Shown here in pieces: positions 1-7,320 of a stretch of 15,935 nucleotides of DNA. The position numbers and the translations under genes are program-made. The notes beneath the pieces were generated by a model. It saw only the letters and a program-made list of their open reading frames with translations. It was not told where the DNA came from and ran no database searches. Origin of the DNA: Coemansia sp. RSA 922 (taxonomy: Eukaryota; Kickxellomycota; Kickxellomycetes; Kickxellales; Kickxellaceae). The stretch spans positions 1-15,935 of the forward strand of contig JANBQS010000528.1 of assembly GCA_027577415.1 (NCBI GenBank). The letters run 5' to 3'. Numbering within the stretch: position 1 is the stretch's first letter; the number at the start of each line of letters is the position of its first letter.

Positions 1-410
1 CACAACTCTACTCAGGCCAAGGCCGTTGATGCTGTGGCGGATTATATTAGCAAGAGTGGTACCCAGCAGCAGCCACCAGCTAACGGCCAGGCACCACCAG
101 CTAACAACGCTCAGCCAGCCAACGGCAGCAGCGGCATTAAAATCGACGCTAAGCAGGCGGCCGGTTTTGCAAAGTCTATCTTTGGCAGCAAGAGCAGCAG
201 CGGTAGCCACGGCCACAGCTCTACTCAGGCCAAGGCTATTGGCGCTGTGGCGGATTATGTTAGCAAGAGTGGTACCCAGCAGCAACCACCGGCTAACGGC
301 CAAGCACCACCAGCTAACAACGCTCAGCCAGCCAACAGCAACAACGGCGTTAAAATCGACGCTAAGCAGGCGGCCGGTTTCGTAAAGTCTATCTTTGGCA
401 AAAGCCACTA
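1..410 (+). repeat. 213-bp in-frame tandem duplication
   Basis: Bases 1-197 align with 214-410 at a constant offset of 213 bp with about 20 differences by eye. Because 213 is a multiple of three the coding frame is kept. More copies probably lie upstream, beyond the window edge. Confidence 0.85.
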
Positions 411-411
411 A
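1..411 (+). CDS. 3' part of a tandem-repeat, Gln/Pro/Asn/Ala-rich protein (partial)
   Basis: The frame is open from the first base of the window and ends at TAA 409-411, so the start lies outside; the GTG at 34 is not a credible fungal start. About 136 residues are visible, made of two copies of a 71-residue unit (DNA period 213 bp: 1-213 and 214-410, roughly 90% identical). Each unit has a helical-looking segment (TQAKAI-AVADYVSKSG), a low-complexity linker (QQQPPANGQAPPANNAQPAN) and a second conserved segment (KIDAKQAAGFxKSIFG). The first unit also ends in a Ser/Gly/His-rich spacer. There is no membrane segment or cysteine in the visible part. I do not recognise the family. Conservation of the two helical blocks and in-phase repeats argue that it is translated. 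An AATAAA follows 59 nt after the stop. Confidence 0.75.
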   Translation, partial: HNSTQAKAVDAVADYISKSGTQQQPPANGQAPPANNAQPANGSSGIKIDAKQAAGFAKSIFGSKSSSGSHGHSSTQAKAIGAVADYVSKSGTQQQPPANGQAPPANNAQPANSNNGVKIDAKQAAGFVKSIFGKSH

Positions 412-469
412 GCGACAATATTTAATTTTTTTTTGTTTTTTTGCGATATTTAGGTTGTGTTTGACATAA

Positions 470-475
470 AATAAA
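470..475 (+). terminator. Polyadenylation signal of the repeat-protein gene
   Basis: AATAAA lies 59 nt beyond the TAA at 409-411, in AT-rich DNA following T-runs. Position and spacing fit a eukaryotic cleavage/polyadenylation signal. Confidence 0.5.
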
Positions 476-565
476 AAAAGTACAAATAATATTCTCCAGT
501 TTAAATTGTCTGTTTATAATATAATATAATTAATTCAAAAAACTCTTTAACAACTGTTTTCCTTC

Positions 566-2215
566 TTAAAATCCTGCAAGTGGGTATGGACCGTGTGCGT
601 CGTTGGCCAAGTCAAGACCCTTGAGACCCATGGCGTTGCCAGATGTGGGGATACCCAGCGCTTGACAGTTTTTCAGCATCTGGTCAGGCAGCTTTGTATC
701 ATTAATGATCTGGAACGGCGCCTCGACAAAGGTCAGTGCCAGGCCCTGCTCGTTGTGGAACTGCATATGGCAATGCATCATCCAGATGCCCGGGTTATCG
801 GCTTTAAAGCGAACAAGAGCATAGGACAAAGGTGGGACGGTAATCGTGTCGCGACGCATGGGGAACCCGACAGCCTCTTTGCGGTTCTTGGGGTTCTTGT
901 CGACTGTGCCTCTGACGATAATGAAAAAGTTGTGGCCGTGGATATGGAACGGATGAGAGTTAGTATCCATATTAAAGATAGCCACTTCGACGTCCTCAAG
1001 GTGGTCGAGAATAACCGGGTATGTCTTGTAGCCGTACACGTCGGGATACCAGCCCTGGTAGCCGGTGGTCAGCGCCGTGATAAGCGAAGGTACTAGTGGC
1101 GGAGAGTAGGTACGGTTGTTAAAGGCCATGTGCTCTCTGCGGTCATCGTAGATCGCCGTGCGTACCTCTAAAGGTAGCCACTTGTTAACGCCGGGCGATG
1201 GTCGTTTGTCAATGGGCACCATGTCAATGTCATCGAAAAAGTCCCAAGTCATCGTCGTGTTAATCGTATTGTGACCAATGACAGTGGGCGCGATCAGTGG
1301 CGCATTTGGCGCATACTCGACGACACCAGTGTAGGGCAATTCGGCGCGCTCCACGCCAGCCTGCATATCGGTGAAAATGTCGGCGTGGTAGGCGTAATTG
1401 TAGTCGACGTTATCCTTGGCTGTGACCAATACTGAGGCGCGCTGGCCGGCGGAGAGTTGGATGCTGGGGACGGTCTTGATCTCAGAGTCGACACCGTCGA
1501 GCTCAATAACGTCTAGCATATGGTTCTCAATGCCAAAGCGGATCATGCCGGTGCCCGAGACATTGAGTAGGCGCAGACGGTACTTTTTACCAGGAGTGAA
1601 TGTCAATTTGGTCACGTTGACGTCAGAACCGCCGCGGCTGTTGACCAGAGTAGTGGGGAGGAAGGACTTGAGACGAATGGCCTCGCTAGTGCTCAGCAGC
1701 TGGTCGTTGATGTCGTGTGAATTGCGGTTATACCAAGCCTCGAGCATCAGCACTACCTCCTCGTCGTATTTGTAGTGCTCGGCAGCAGCCCTACTAATCA
1801 AAGGGGTGCGCAGACCGTCGACGTATTGCGCCTTATAGTGGCTGTGGATCCAGTACGTGCCGGACTGTGTGATGTTCATGCGATATGTGTATGAGCCGTT
1901 GGGAGGAATTCCGCACTCGGTCGCACCTACCGCGCCATCGTAGTAGTTGGTTCCGTTCTGGAAGAACCCGTGTGTGTGCAGGGATGTCGGCTCATCCAGC
2001 TTATTGTTGGCGTTGATCGTCAGAGTATCGCCCACGTCTACGTATATGACAGGCGGGGGCCACTGTCCGTTGACGCCAATAACGCGGCGCTCGTTCTTGC
2101 CATCGGGTTTAGCAGAAGTATACATGAGATCCCAGTCTAAAACTACTGGCTTGGCGGTGGCTAGAAATATAGCCGATAGGGCCACATAGCAGTAGCAAGC
2201 AAGGCGCAGCAGCAT
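566..2215 (-). CDS. FET3: Fet3-type multicopper oxidase (ferroxidase/laccase-like), secreted, no C-terminal anchor
   Basis: Multicopper oxidase of 549 residues from the ATG at 2215; the frame is open to a TTG at 2227, which I do not use. Residues 1-21 form a signal peptide (hydrophobic, ends FLATA). All four copper-binding blocks are present: H80-T-H82-G, H124-S-H126, HPFHIHGH at 421-428, and H481-C-H...H487 with leucine (L492) at the type 1 axial position, as in Fet3. E159 in EAWY matches the position of the acidic iron-binding Glu in the EWY segment of yeast Fet3, and an acidic pair D279/D283 lies near where a second Fet3 iron ligand falls. This supports ferroxidase over plain laccase, but this assignment is by eye. 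Yeast Fet3 carries a transmembrane anchor for pairing with the Ftr1 permease; here the chain stops at the matching linker (HGPYPLAGF), so it is predicted to be soluble and secreted. No Ftr1 gene is in the window. Confidence 0.9.
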   Translation of the reverse strand: MLLRLACYCYVALSAIFLATAKPVVLDWDLMYTSAKPDGKNERRVIGVNGQWPPPVIYVDVGDTLTINANNKLDEPTSLHTHGFFQNGTNYYDGAVGATECGIPPNGSYTYRMNITQSGTYWIHSHYKAQYVDGLRTPLISRAAAEHYKYDEEVVLMLEAWYNRNSHDINDQLLSTSEAIRLKSFLPTTLVNSRGGSDVNVTKLTFTPGKKYRLRLLNVSGTGMIRFGIENHMLDVIELDGVDSEIKTVPSIQLSAGQRASVLVTAKDNVDYNYAYHADIFTDMQAGVERAELPYTGVVEYAPNAPLIAPTVIGHNTINTTMTWDFFDDIDMVPIDKRPSPGVNKWLPLEVRTAIYDDRREHMAFNNRTYSPPLVPSLITALTTGYQGWYPDVYGYKTYPVILDHLEDVEVAIFNMDTNSHPFHIHGHNFFIIVRGTVDKNPKNRKEAVGFPMRRDTITVPPLSYALVRFKADNPGIWMMHCHMQFHNEQGLALTFVEAPFQIINDTKLPDQMLKNCQALGIPTSGNAMGLKGLDLANDAHGPYPLAGF

Positions 2216-3046
2216 CGTTTCAAGCAAAGAATGATGTTACCAAGCGATAGAAGAAGAAAAAATAATCGAGGATGTTGAACAGTAGACGAGGTATTTTTTT
2301 TTTGGATCGTTGTCGGGATTGCCTTGACTTGAGCCTTTTAATATCAGTTTCCTTTTTTTTCTTTTCTTCTCAGAGTAAATGATGTCTAGGGGGGAGAACG
2401 CACTATACAAAAAGACATTCATAAGCCCCCCTTTTCCTTTTTTTTTTTTTTGTTTGTTGAACATACAAGGATCAACAAGCCAAGAAGGGAGGGTAGCCAA
2501 GCCATTCATTTTTTTTTCACAAGACCATTGTCAAACTAAGCTGAATTTGGATTCTTGGCTGCGATTTATTTTCTTATGTGAGTATGCAGACGCCACACCG
2601 CACAGCCAAGAACATTATAATTAGATTTCTGACTAGCTTGTTTTATTCACTAGTTTTCTTTTTAAAATAGTATGAGATATATGGCGTACGTTGATTGTTG
2701 CAAGTATATGATGGCGGCTTTTTTACTTTCTGTAGACCACTTTAAATATCAAAAGCGAGAGATATTTTAGTTAAAATAACTCTTAACTGAGAAATAATTT
2801 TTTATCTCACTGCTGTACTGTGAGACAATTCAGCGACACCTGCCGTCAGTGGCGTTTTTTTTGTTTGAGCGTCTGACCTGTTGCAGATCGACAGCCTCGC
2901 GCCAAATTTTTTTTTTTGGCAACATGGTGCCATATTGTTGTTTTGCCAAGTGAACCTGATCGAGTGATGTGTAGAGGTCTATTTGAATAAAATAAAAAAA
3001 ATTGGCCGAGAGCAAGTAGAAAAATAAAACAAAGGAATATCTTGCG
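2216..3046. other. 831-bp intergenic region, promoter side of the multicopper oxidase gene
   Basis: No convincing gene is seen. The region has several homopolymer T runs (for example near 2293-2302, 2439-2451, 2509-2517 and 2908-2918) and short frames through poly-A/T that look like chance. A TATA-like TATTAAAA on the minus strand (2336-2343) lies about 120 nt upstream of the oxidase ATG. Only one weak GATA core (AGATAA on the minus strand, 2802-2807) is present, without the ATC flank of iron-responsive sites. Confidence 0.5.
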
Positions 3047-5329
3047 CTACTTGCGTTGGTCGAGGAGAGGCGAGATGGGAGAGAAATGTTTAGTGTAAAT
3101 TTCGACAATGTTCCGACAGCTTTGAGCAACGATTACCAGCTTTGCTTTATCGAGCTCCTCATGCGGTATAAGCTCATCGCCACCTCCCAGGATAAACATA
3201 GGCGCTACAATAGAGTACTCCTTTGTGTCGTTCAGCGGCTCCCACACACCGTCAGTCAAAGGCCTGGCATCTCCATTACTAGCACTTACACGCACCTGGA
3301 TATCACCCTCCTTATACCGTAGTCCCGATGCTTGCAACGTACTGAACACAGCCTTTTTGCCATTACCAACAATAGAGCGAAGAACGCTGCCCGACAGAGT
3401 AATACGTCCCAGTGAGTCGTCATAGGGCATCGTACGCATGAGGTCACCACGAGTCAGCTTGCCAGCAGGCAAGCCCCGGCGCAACGTGCCACTACTAACG
3501 AGAGCAATTGGACTTGAACGATTTTCAGCGTCGGCACCCCATGACAAAGCATCAGCGACTAGGTTGCCTATAGCCAATTCGTGTGGGTCTTGGCGTCCTT
3601 CGGGGTCGGAAAACTCGGAAGTGGCAGTGCCGATAACAGCCTCAGTGAATTCCGCGGCTATTGCTTCGAATGGCCGTAGTGCCTCGGTGATCAGCGTACT
3701 GGGCTGCATACCCTTGATACTACTGTCTGCCGATGCCACGTCTACTAGTACCAAGTGGCCTTTTGTTAGGCGGCTGTCGAGAGACCCATCGTCGTTGAAC
3801 ACAGCGTCTAAATAGCCCACATACTCGCCGTAGCTTTTGGCCTGTATAACAGCCGTCTGCCATTCGCGGTCGGCGCCATTGGCAATCCACGTCGGATATG
3901 GCCCCCCGGGCTTTCTGCTGACCTCAGAGATATCGTTGTCGCCCAGGTAGCTGTGCGTATGGCCACCGACGATCAGGCTTATTCCCGACTCTAATTTCTC
4001 GGCCATCTGTTTGTCAAAGCCGTAGCCCATGTGCGAGAGTACGATGATACGGTGGATGCCCATTTGGTTCAGCTTGGCTCGCATGCGGTTAATGGCGTCA
4101 ATGGGGTCGGTGATGTTGATTTTGGACCCGACGCGCGACGAAGACATGGATTCAGGCGTCAGCACTCCAATAATGCCAACCTTGTGGCGGTCAATAATGG
4201 CAAATGGCTGAATGGCAGCCTGCAGCTCAGGAACATCGGCCAGGAAATGCAGGTTGGCGCAGATAGCAGGCGCATGGACCTTGTGGAGATACTGCGCCAA
4301 AAGCTCGGGACCATGATCAAACTCGTGGTTGCCCAGGGCCACCGCATCGTAGGCGTAGGCGTTCAGCAGCCGGGCAGACACGTTGCCAGCAAACAGCGTG
4401 TGGAAAATAGAGCCCTGAAATTCGTCGCCAGCGTCGACCAAAAGAGAGTTTTGCACGCCCGCCCCGCCCCTCAAATGGTCGATTACCGACTTTACGTATG
4501 CCGAGCCGCCTAGGCATCGCGTGCGATTGGCTGACGGCGTAAATGTCAGTGGGTCGCAAGAGTCGCCCAAAAAGTCGTGCGGGTGGAAGCGCGCATGTAC
4601 GTCGTTGGTGTGGATCAAGCGCAGCGCGTACTGGTCAACCGACAGCTGCGCCTTGTCGGCGCCCGAGGGGAACAGGCCCGGGTTGACAGCATCGGTCGCT
4701 GGATGCTCGCGCAGGTCGCGCAGCCACGCCGCTGTGGCGACAATCCCCGCCAGCGCGCTCATTGCCAAAAGCAATATCCCGGGCAGAATCAGCATCCGTC
4801 GGCTCCAAATCGGCTCGCTGTAGCCGCCGCCCCGCTGCTGCTGCCGCCGATTTCTGCCGCTCTCGACGTCGACCGGGTAGTACGCTCCCGCGGAGTTTAA
4901 ACTCGAGGAATTCCACAGCCGCGATAGAAAGTTTCCACTAGCAGCTCGCTCACTGGCAATAACATCGTCGTTGTCGTTGTCGCCCAAAATGTCGTCAAAG
5001 CTCGAGCCGCCACGAGTGCTGTTGCCGTCTTCCCTGTCACTATTGCTGTTGCTGCTGTTCTCGCCTGGCCGCTGCTGTAGGCGCTTCTGCCGCTGTACCC
5101 TTGCGCTTCCTCCATGCGACTCTGCGGGAGACAGTGTTACGTTGGTCTGGCTGCGGACTCGCCGAGGCGACAAAACGCCATCGACATTGCGTCCTGAATT
5201 ATTAGACCAAGGCGACCGCGCAACGACATTCGATATAGACAAGGAGGGACTCGAGTGCCGTGAAGTATCGTCGTCACTACTGCCTTGTGCATTGAGCTCG
5301 CGCAAGGGAATTGAAATGTCATCAGACAT
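3047..5329 (-). CDS. Membrane-anchored 5'-nucleotidase (UshA/CD73-family metallophosphoesterase)
   Basis: 760 residues from the ATG at 5329; the frame upstream begins only at TTG 5362. Residues 1-175 are a hydrophilic Ser/Asn/Asp/Arg-rich tail, followed by a single transmembrane segment at about 179-202, with no cleavable signal peptide, so the topology is type II with the enzyme facing the lumen or outside. The metallophosphoesterase domain follows: HTNDVH 240-245, DAGDEFQG 299-306, GNHEFD 333-338, LSHMGYG 431-437, GGHTHS 455-460. The 5'-nucleotidase C-terminal domain spans about 562-745, with GNLVADAL near 588-595, SSGTLRRG near 612-619 and a FILGGGDE segment near 712-719. The family hydrolyses nucleoside 5'-monophosphates (or UDP-sugars, or cyclic nucleotides) to recover phosphate or nucleoside. 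It is neither GPI-anchored nor simply secreted, unlike most relatives. Substrate cannot be fixed from sequence. Confidence 0.88.
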   Translation of the reverse strand: MSDDISIPLRELNAQGSSDDDTSRHSSPSLSISNVVARSPWSNNSGRNVDGVLSPRRVRSQTNVTLSPAESHGGSARVQRQKRLQQRPGENSSNSNSDREDGNSTRGGSSFDDILGDNDNDDVIASERAASGNFLSRLWNSSSLNSAGAYYPVDVESGRNRRQQQRGGGYSEPIWSRRMLILPGILLLAMSALAGIVATAAWLRDLREHPATDAVNPGLFPSGADKAQLSVDQYALRLIHTNDVHARFHPHDFLGDSCDPLTFTPSANRTRCLGGSAYVKSVIDHLRGGAGVQNSLLVDAGDEFQGSIFHTLFAGNVSARLLNAYAYDAVALGNHEFDHGPELLAQYLHKVHAPAICANLHFLADVPELQAAIQPFAIIDRHKVGIIGVLTPESMSSSRVGSKINITDPIDAINRMRAKLNQMGIHRIIVLSHMGYGFDKQMAEKLESGISLIVGGHTHSYLGDNDISEVSRKPGGPYPTWIANGADREWQTAVIQAKSYGEYVGYLDAVFNDDGSLDSRLTKGHLVLVDVASADSSIKGMQPSTLITEALRPFEAIAAEFTEAVIGTATSEFSDPEGRQDPHELAIGNLVADALSWGADAENRSSPIALVSSGTLRRGLPAGKLTRGDLMRTMPYDDSLGRITLSGSVLRSIVGNGKKAVFSTLQASGLRYKEGDIQVRVSASNGDARPLTDGVWEPLNDTKEYSIVAPMFILGGGDELIPHEELDKAKLVIVAQSCRNIVEIYTKHFSPISPLLDQRK

Positions 5330-5391
5330 TTGCAAAAGGTAGAATAAATAAACAACAAACAACGAAAGAAGACAAGTAACAAAAATAAATT

Positions 5392-5397
5392 TTTATT
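5392..5397 (-). terminator. Polyadenylation signal of the AIF-like oxidoreductase gene
   Basis: AATAAA on the minus strand (forward tttatt) lies 65 nt beyond the TAA at 5463-5465. It sits inside the 133-bp spacer that must also hold the promoter of the next minus-strand gene (5'-nucleotidase, ATG 5329), so 3' and 5' signals are packed together. Confidence 0.4.
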
Positions 5398-5462
5398 ATT
5401 GTTGTATCGGATTTTCTCTTCCACCTCCGCATGATCTATAAATAAAAAAGCTCCAGACATAA

Positions 5463-6719
5463 TTAATCCAGGGACACGTACTCGGGCTCCTTGTGCAACG
5501 ACATGACCTCGACGCACTTTAATAGGCCCATGTCTTTGTGTACATGTTCCCTAGTGCGCTCCTTCTCCCAGATCTCGTCGCCCAACTGCAGAGCGAAATG
5601 GTCTTTGCCCAACAGCAACATCAACTGAGACGGATACCTATCGCCATCCTCCAGCTTGCCAATGCCTAGAACCGACCGAGAAATATTACGAGCTGCGATA
5701 TAAGCCCCATACATGCCGACTCCAGCTAGCTTTACTAGGGCGCGAGAGCAAATATCGCCACACGCGTAAATATTCGGATAATGCTCGCTGTCGATTTGCA
5801 TCGTGTCCTTGACCGCAATGCCATCGTCGCCGAATATGTCAGCAGCCAGTGGCAGCCGCAGGAGATCGCGCTTGTTCAGTGCTCCCAGGCACCGAATAGC
5901 CAAGTCAGCGCTGATCACACGCCCACTAGCCAGCGTCAGCTCTGCATTCGAGCTCATAGTGCCGACACGCTCAGGCATTGGCGAGTGCTTAGTCCTGTCG
6001 TACGACATGTCTGCGGACTCTGGCGTCTGCGCAACGACCCGCTCGCCCAAAACAACATCAACGCCGATTTCCTGCATAATATCGACCACCATATGCCGGA
6101 ACTCATCCTTGAAGGGACCAGGCACGGGCAATGCGCGAGAGTGAATCAAGGTGACTTGCTTTTCAGGGAAATCGCTCTTTATATCAGCCGCCAGCTCCAA
6201 TCCGACTGCGCCACCGCCGACAACAGCCACGCTTTGTGCTGCTATGATTTGCGCATGCGACTCGGCAATTTCTTCTATATACTCGGCCTTTGTCGATGAC
6301 CGCAGTCCAATGGGCGCGAATCGGCTCAGTCCCAACGCGATAAGAAGGTAGTCAAAGCTGTAGCTGTCGCCGTTAGATAGCAGTACTTTGTCGGCAGTGA
6401 TCTCAGCCACTGTGCCCGATACTATGCGGATGCTTGGATGCTGTAGCCATGGTACTGTCGAGTACTCTACCCAGAGGTCGGCGCCAAACTCGGGCTCGGT
6501 CAGTCCGCGAGTAAGACCAATGCAGTGGATAAACCCGTCGCGGCGGTCAATGAGCGTTATTTCGACGTTTGGTCTCGCATTGGCTGCTGCTGCTGTTGTC
6601 TTTGGGTCGGTGGCTAGCAGGCTCGAGTACAGATGTTGCATGGCGTTGAGACCGGCGTAGTTGCCACCAGCCACAACAATTTTGATAGTTGAGCTCTCGG
6701 ATGTTACACTAGGCGACAT
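5463..6719 (-). CDS. AIF/FSP1-like FAD-dependent NAD(P)H oxidoreductase
   Basis: 418 residues from ATG 6719 to TAA 5463-5465. It has the two-dinucleotide-fold architecture of the pyridine nucleotide-disulphide oxidoreductase family: N-terminal FAD motif (VVAGGNYAGL, 15-24), NAD(P)H motif (VAVVGGGAVGLE, 164-175) and the second FAD contact (NIYACGDIC, 316-324). Length and motif spacing fit the AIF-like/AMID/FSP1 group (about 370-420 residues). There is no CxxxxC redox pair next to the first FAD motif, so it is not a thioredoxin- or lipoamide-type enzyme. No mitochondrial presequence, signal peptide or membrane segment is obvious; it starts MSP, so it lacks the N-myristoylation Gly2 of human FSP1. 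The family moves electrons from NAD(P)H to quinones or other acceptors. Divergent placement with the siderophore transporter suggests, without proving, a reductive role in iron use. Confidence 0.85.
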   Translation of the reverse strand: MSPSVTSESSTIKIVVAGGNYAGLNAMQHLYSSLLATDPKTTAAAANARPNVEITLIDRRDGFIHCIGLTRGLTEPEFGADLWVEYSTVPWLQHPSIRIVSGTVAEITADKVLLSNGDSYSFDYLLIALGLSRFAPIGLRSSTKAEYIEEIAESHAQIIAAQSVAVVGGGAVGLELAADIKSDFPEKQVTLIHSRALPVPGPFKDEFRHMVVDIMQEIGVDVVLGERVVAQTPESADMSYDRTKHSPMPERVGTMSSNAELTLASGRVISADLAIRCLGALNKRDLLRLPLAADIFGDDGIAVKDTMQIDSEHYPNIYACGDICSRALVKLAGVGMYGAYIAARNISRSVLGIGKLEDGDRYPSQLMLLLGKDHFALQLGDEIWEKERTREHVHKDMGLLKCVEVMSLHKEPEYVSLD

Positions 6720-6953
6720 GATTGTAAAAAAATAAAAGAATAGTTTAAAGGAAAAAATAAAAGTTTCTTTGTACGAGTGGGGGTGGAGCGCTGTATTTCT
6801 ACTGGCGAAAATAATAAAAGCAGGTATCCTCTATAATTTCGGATATGCCGACAAGAGTAAATTTCGCATGTGAATCACTCTTGAAGTCTGGGGGTAGGAA
6901 AACCCGAATGTTCTTTGTAGAACTTCTACGAGAAAATTACAATCCCCTCGTCC

Positions 6954-6976
6954 AACAGATAAGCACTTTATCAGAT
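6954..6976. promoter_or_regulatory. Paired inverted GATA sites, ATCWGATAA type (putative iron-repressor operator)
   Basis: Bases 6968-6976 read ATCTGATAA on the minus strand, an exact match to the ATCWGATAA element recognised by fungal iron-responsive GATA repressors (Urbs1, SreA, Fep1 family). Bases 6954-6962 read AACAGATAA on the plus strand, matching at 8 of 9 positions. The two GATA cores face each other about 11 bp apart, one helical turn. They lie about 235 bp from the oxidoreductase ATG and 345 bp from the transporter ATG. Known family biology: these repressors shut off siderophore uptake genes when iron is sufficient. Binding here is inferred. Confidence 0.6.
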
Positions 6977-7228
6977 TGGCATTTCTTTCGAAAAGTGGAA
7001 TGTCCGAAAATTAATGGTGGGGCGAGTGCCTTTTGGGGAGTAAAACATTCTATGACTTGCCTTCCAGAAATCTACACCCCAACACACTATTTCTACTCTC
7101 ATTTAATAGGCGCGGTCTATTTCTCGCCAACATCCTGTTATCAAGTTCTGTGGTACAGCGCCAATTATATTAATGTGTGTGCATTGGTATCAAAAAGAAA
7201 AAACTTTTGAAGCAAAAAAGATTGTCCC

Positions 7229-7236
7229 TATAAATA
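7229..7236 (+). promoter_or_regulatory. TATA box of the siderophore transporter gene
   Basis: TATAAATA on the plus strand, 84 nt before the ATG at 7321, within otherwise unremarkable DNA. The same motif at a similar distance occurs before the two CAP-like genes. Confidence 0.55.
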
Positions 7237-7320
7237 GGATGTAATTTTTTCAAGTTGAACGGCAATTGTGTTCCCCTCCCCAAATAGTATACTTTTTTAA
7301 TTTTTTTTTCTTTTTTGTTA

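Larger units (their letters stand above)
6720..7320. promoter_or_regulatory. 601-bp bidirectional promoter region between oxidoreductase and siderophore transporter
   Basis: The two genes diverge, so this stretch must hold both promoters. It contains two clustered GATA sites (6954-6976), a TATA box for the transporter (7229-7236) and a T-rich tract directly before the transporter ATG (about 7291-7319). A 121-codon ATG frame runs through it (6845-7210), but it has no recognisable domain and covers the regulatory sites, so I treat it as chance. Confidence 0.6.

Noticed and set aside
1..411. CRISPR-like direct repeats
   Set aside because: The repeats are 213 bp, adjacent, in coding phase and without unique spacers; they are protein repeats in a eukaryotic gene.
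593..1096. 167-codon plus-strand frame inside the multicopper oxidase
   Set aside because: Antisense to copper-binding motifs of a recognised enzyme; no independent support.
2216..2227. Upstream extension of the multicopper oxidase to a TTG codon
   Set aside because: Fungal nuclear genes start at ATG; ATG 2215 places the signal peptide at the N-terminus.
2830..3129. 99-codon minus-strand frame overlapping the 3' end of the 5'-nucleotidase gene
   Set aside because: Out of phase with the enzyme in its upstream part, runs through poly-A/T tracts, and has no recognisable protein features.
6845..7210. 121-codon ATG frame on the plus strand between the divergent oxidoreductase and transporter genes
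   Set aside because: No domain, signal or coding-type composition; it lies in the bidirectional promoter, covers the GATA pair and ends just before the transporter TATA box.
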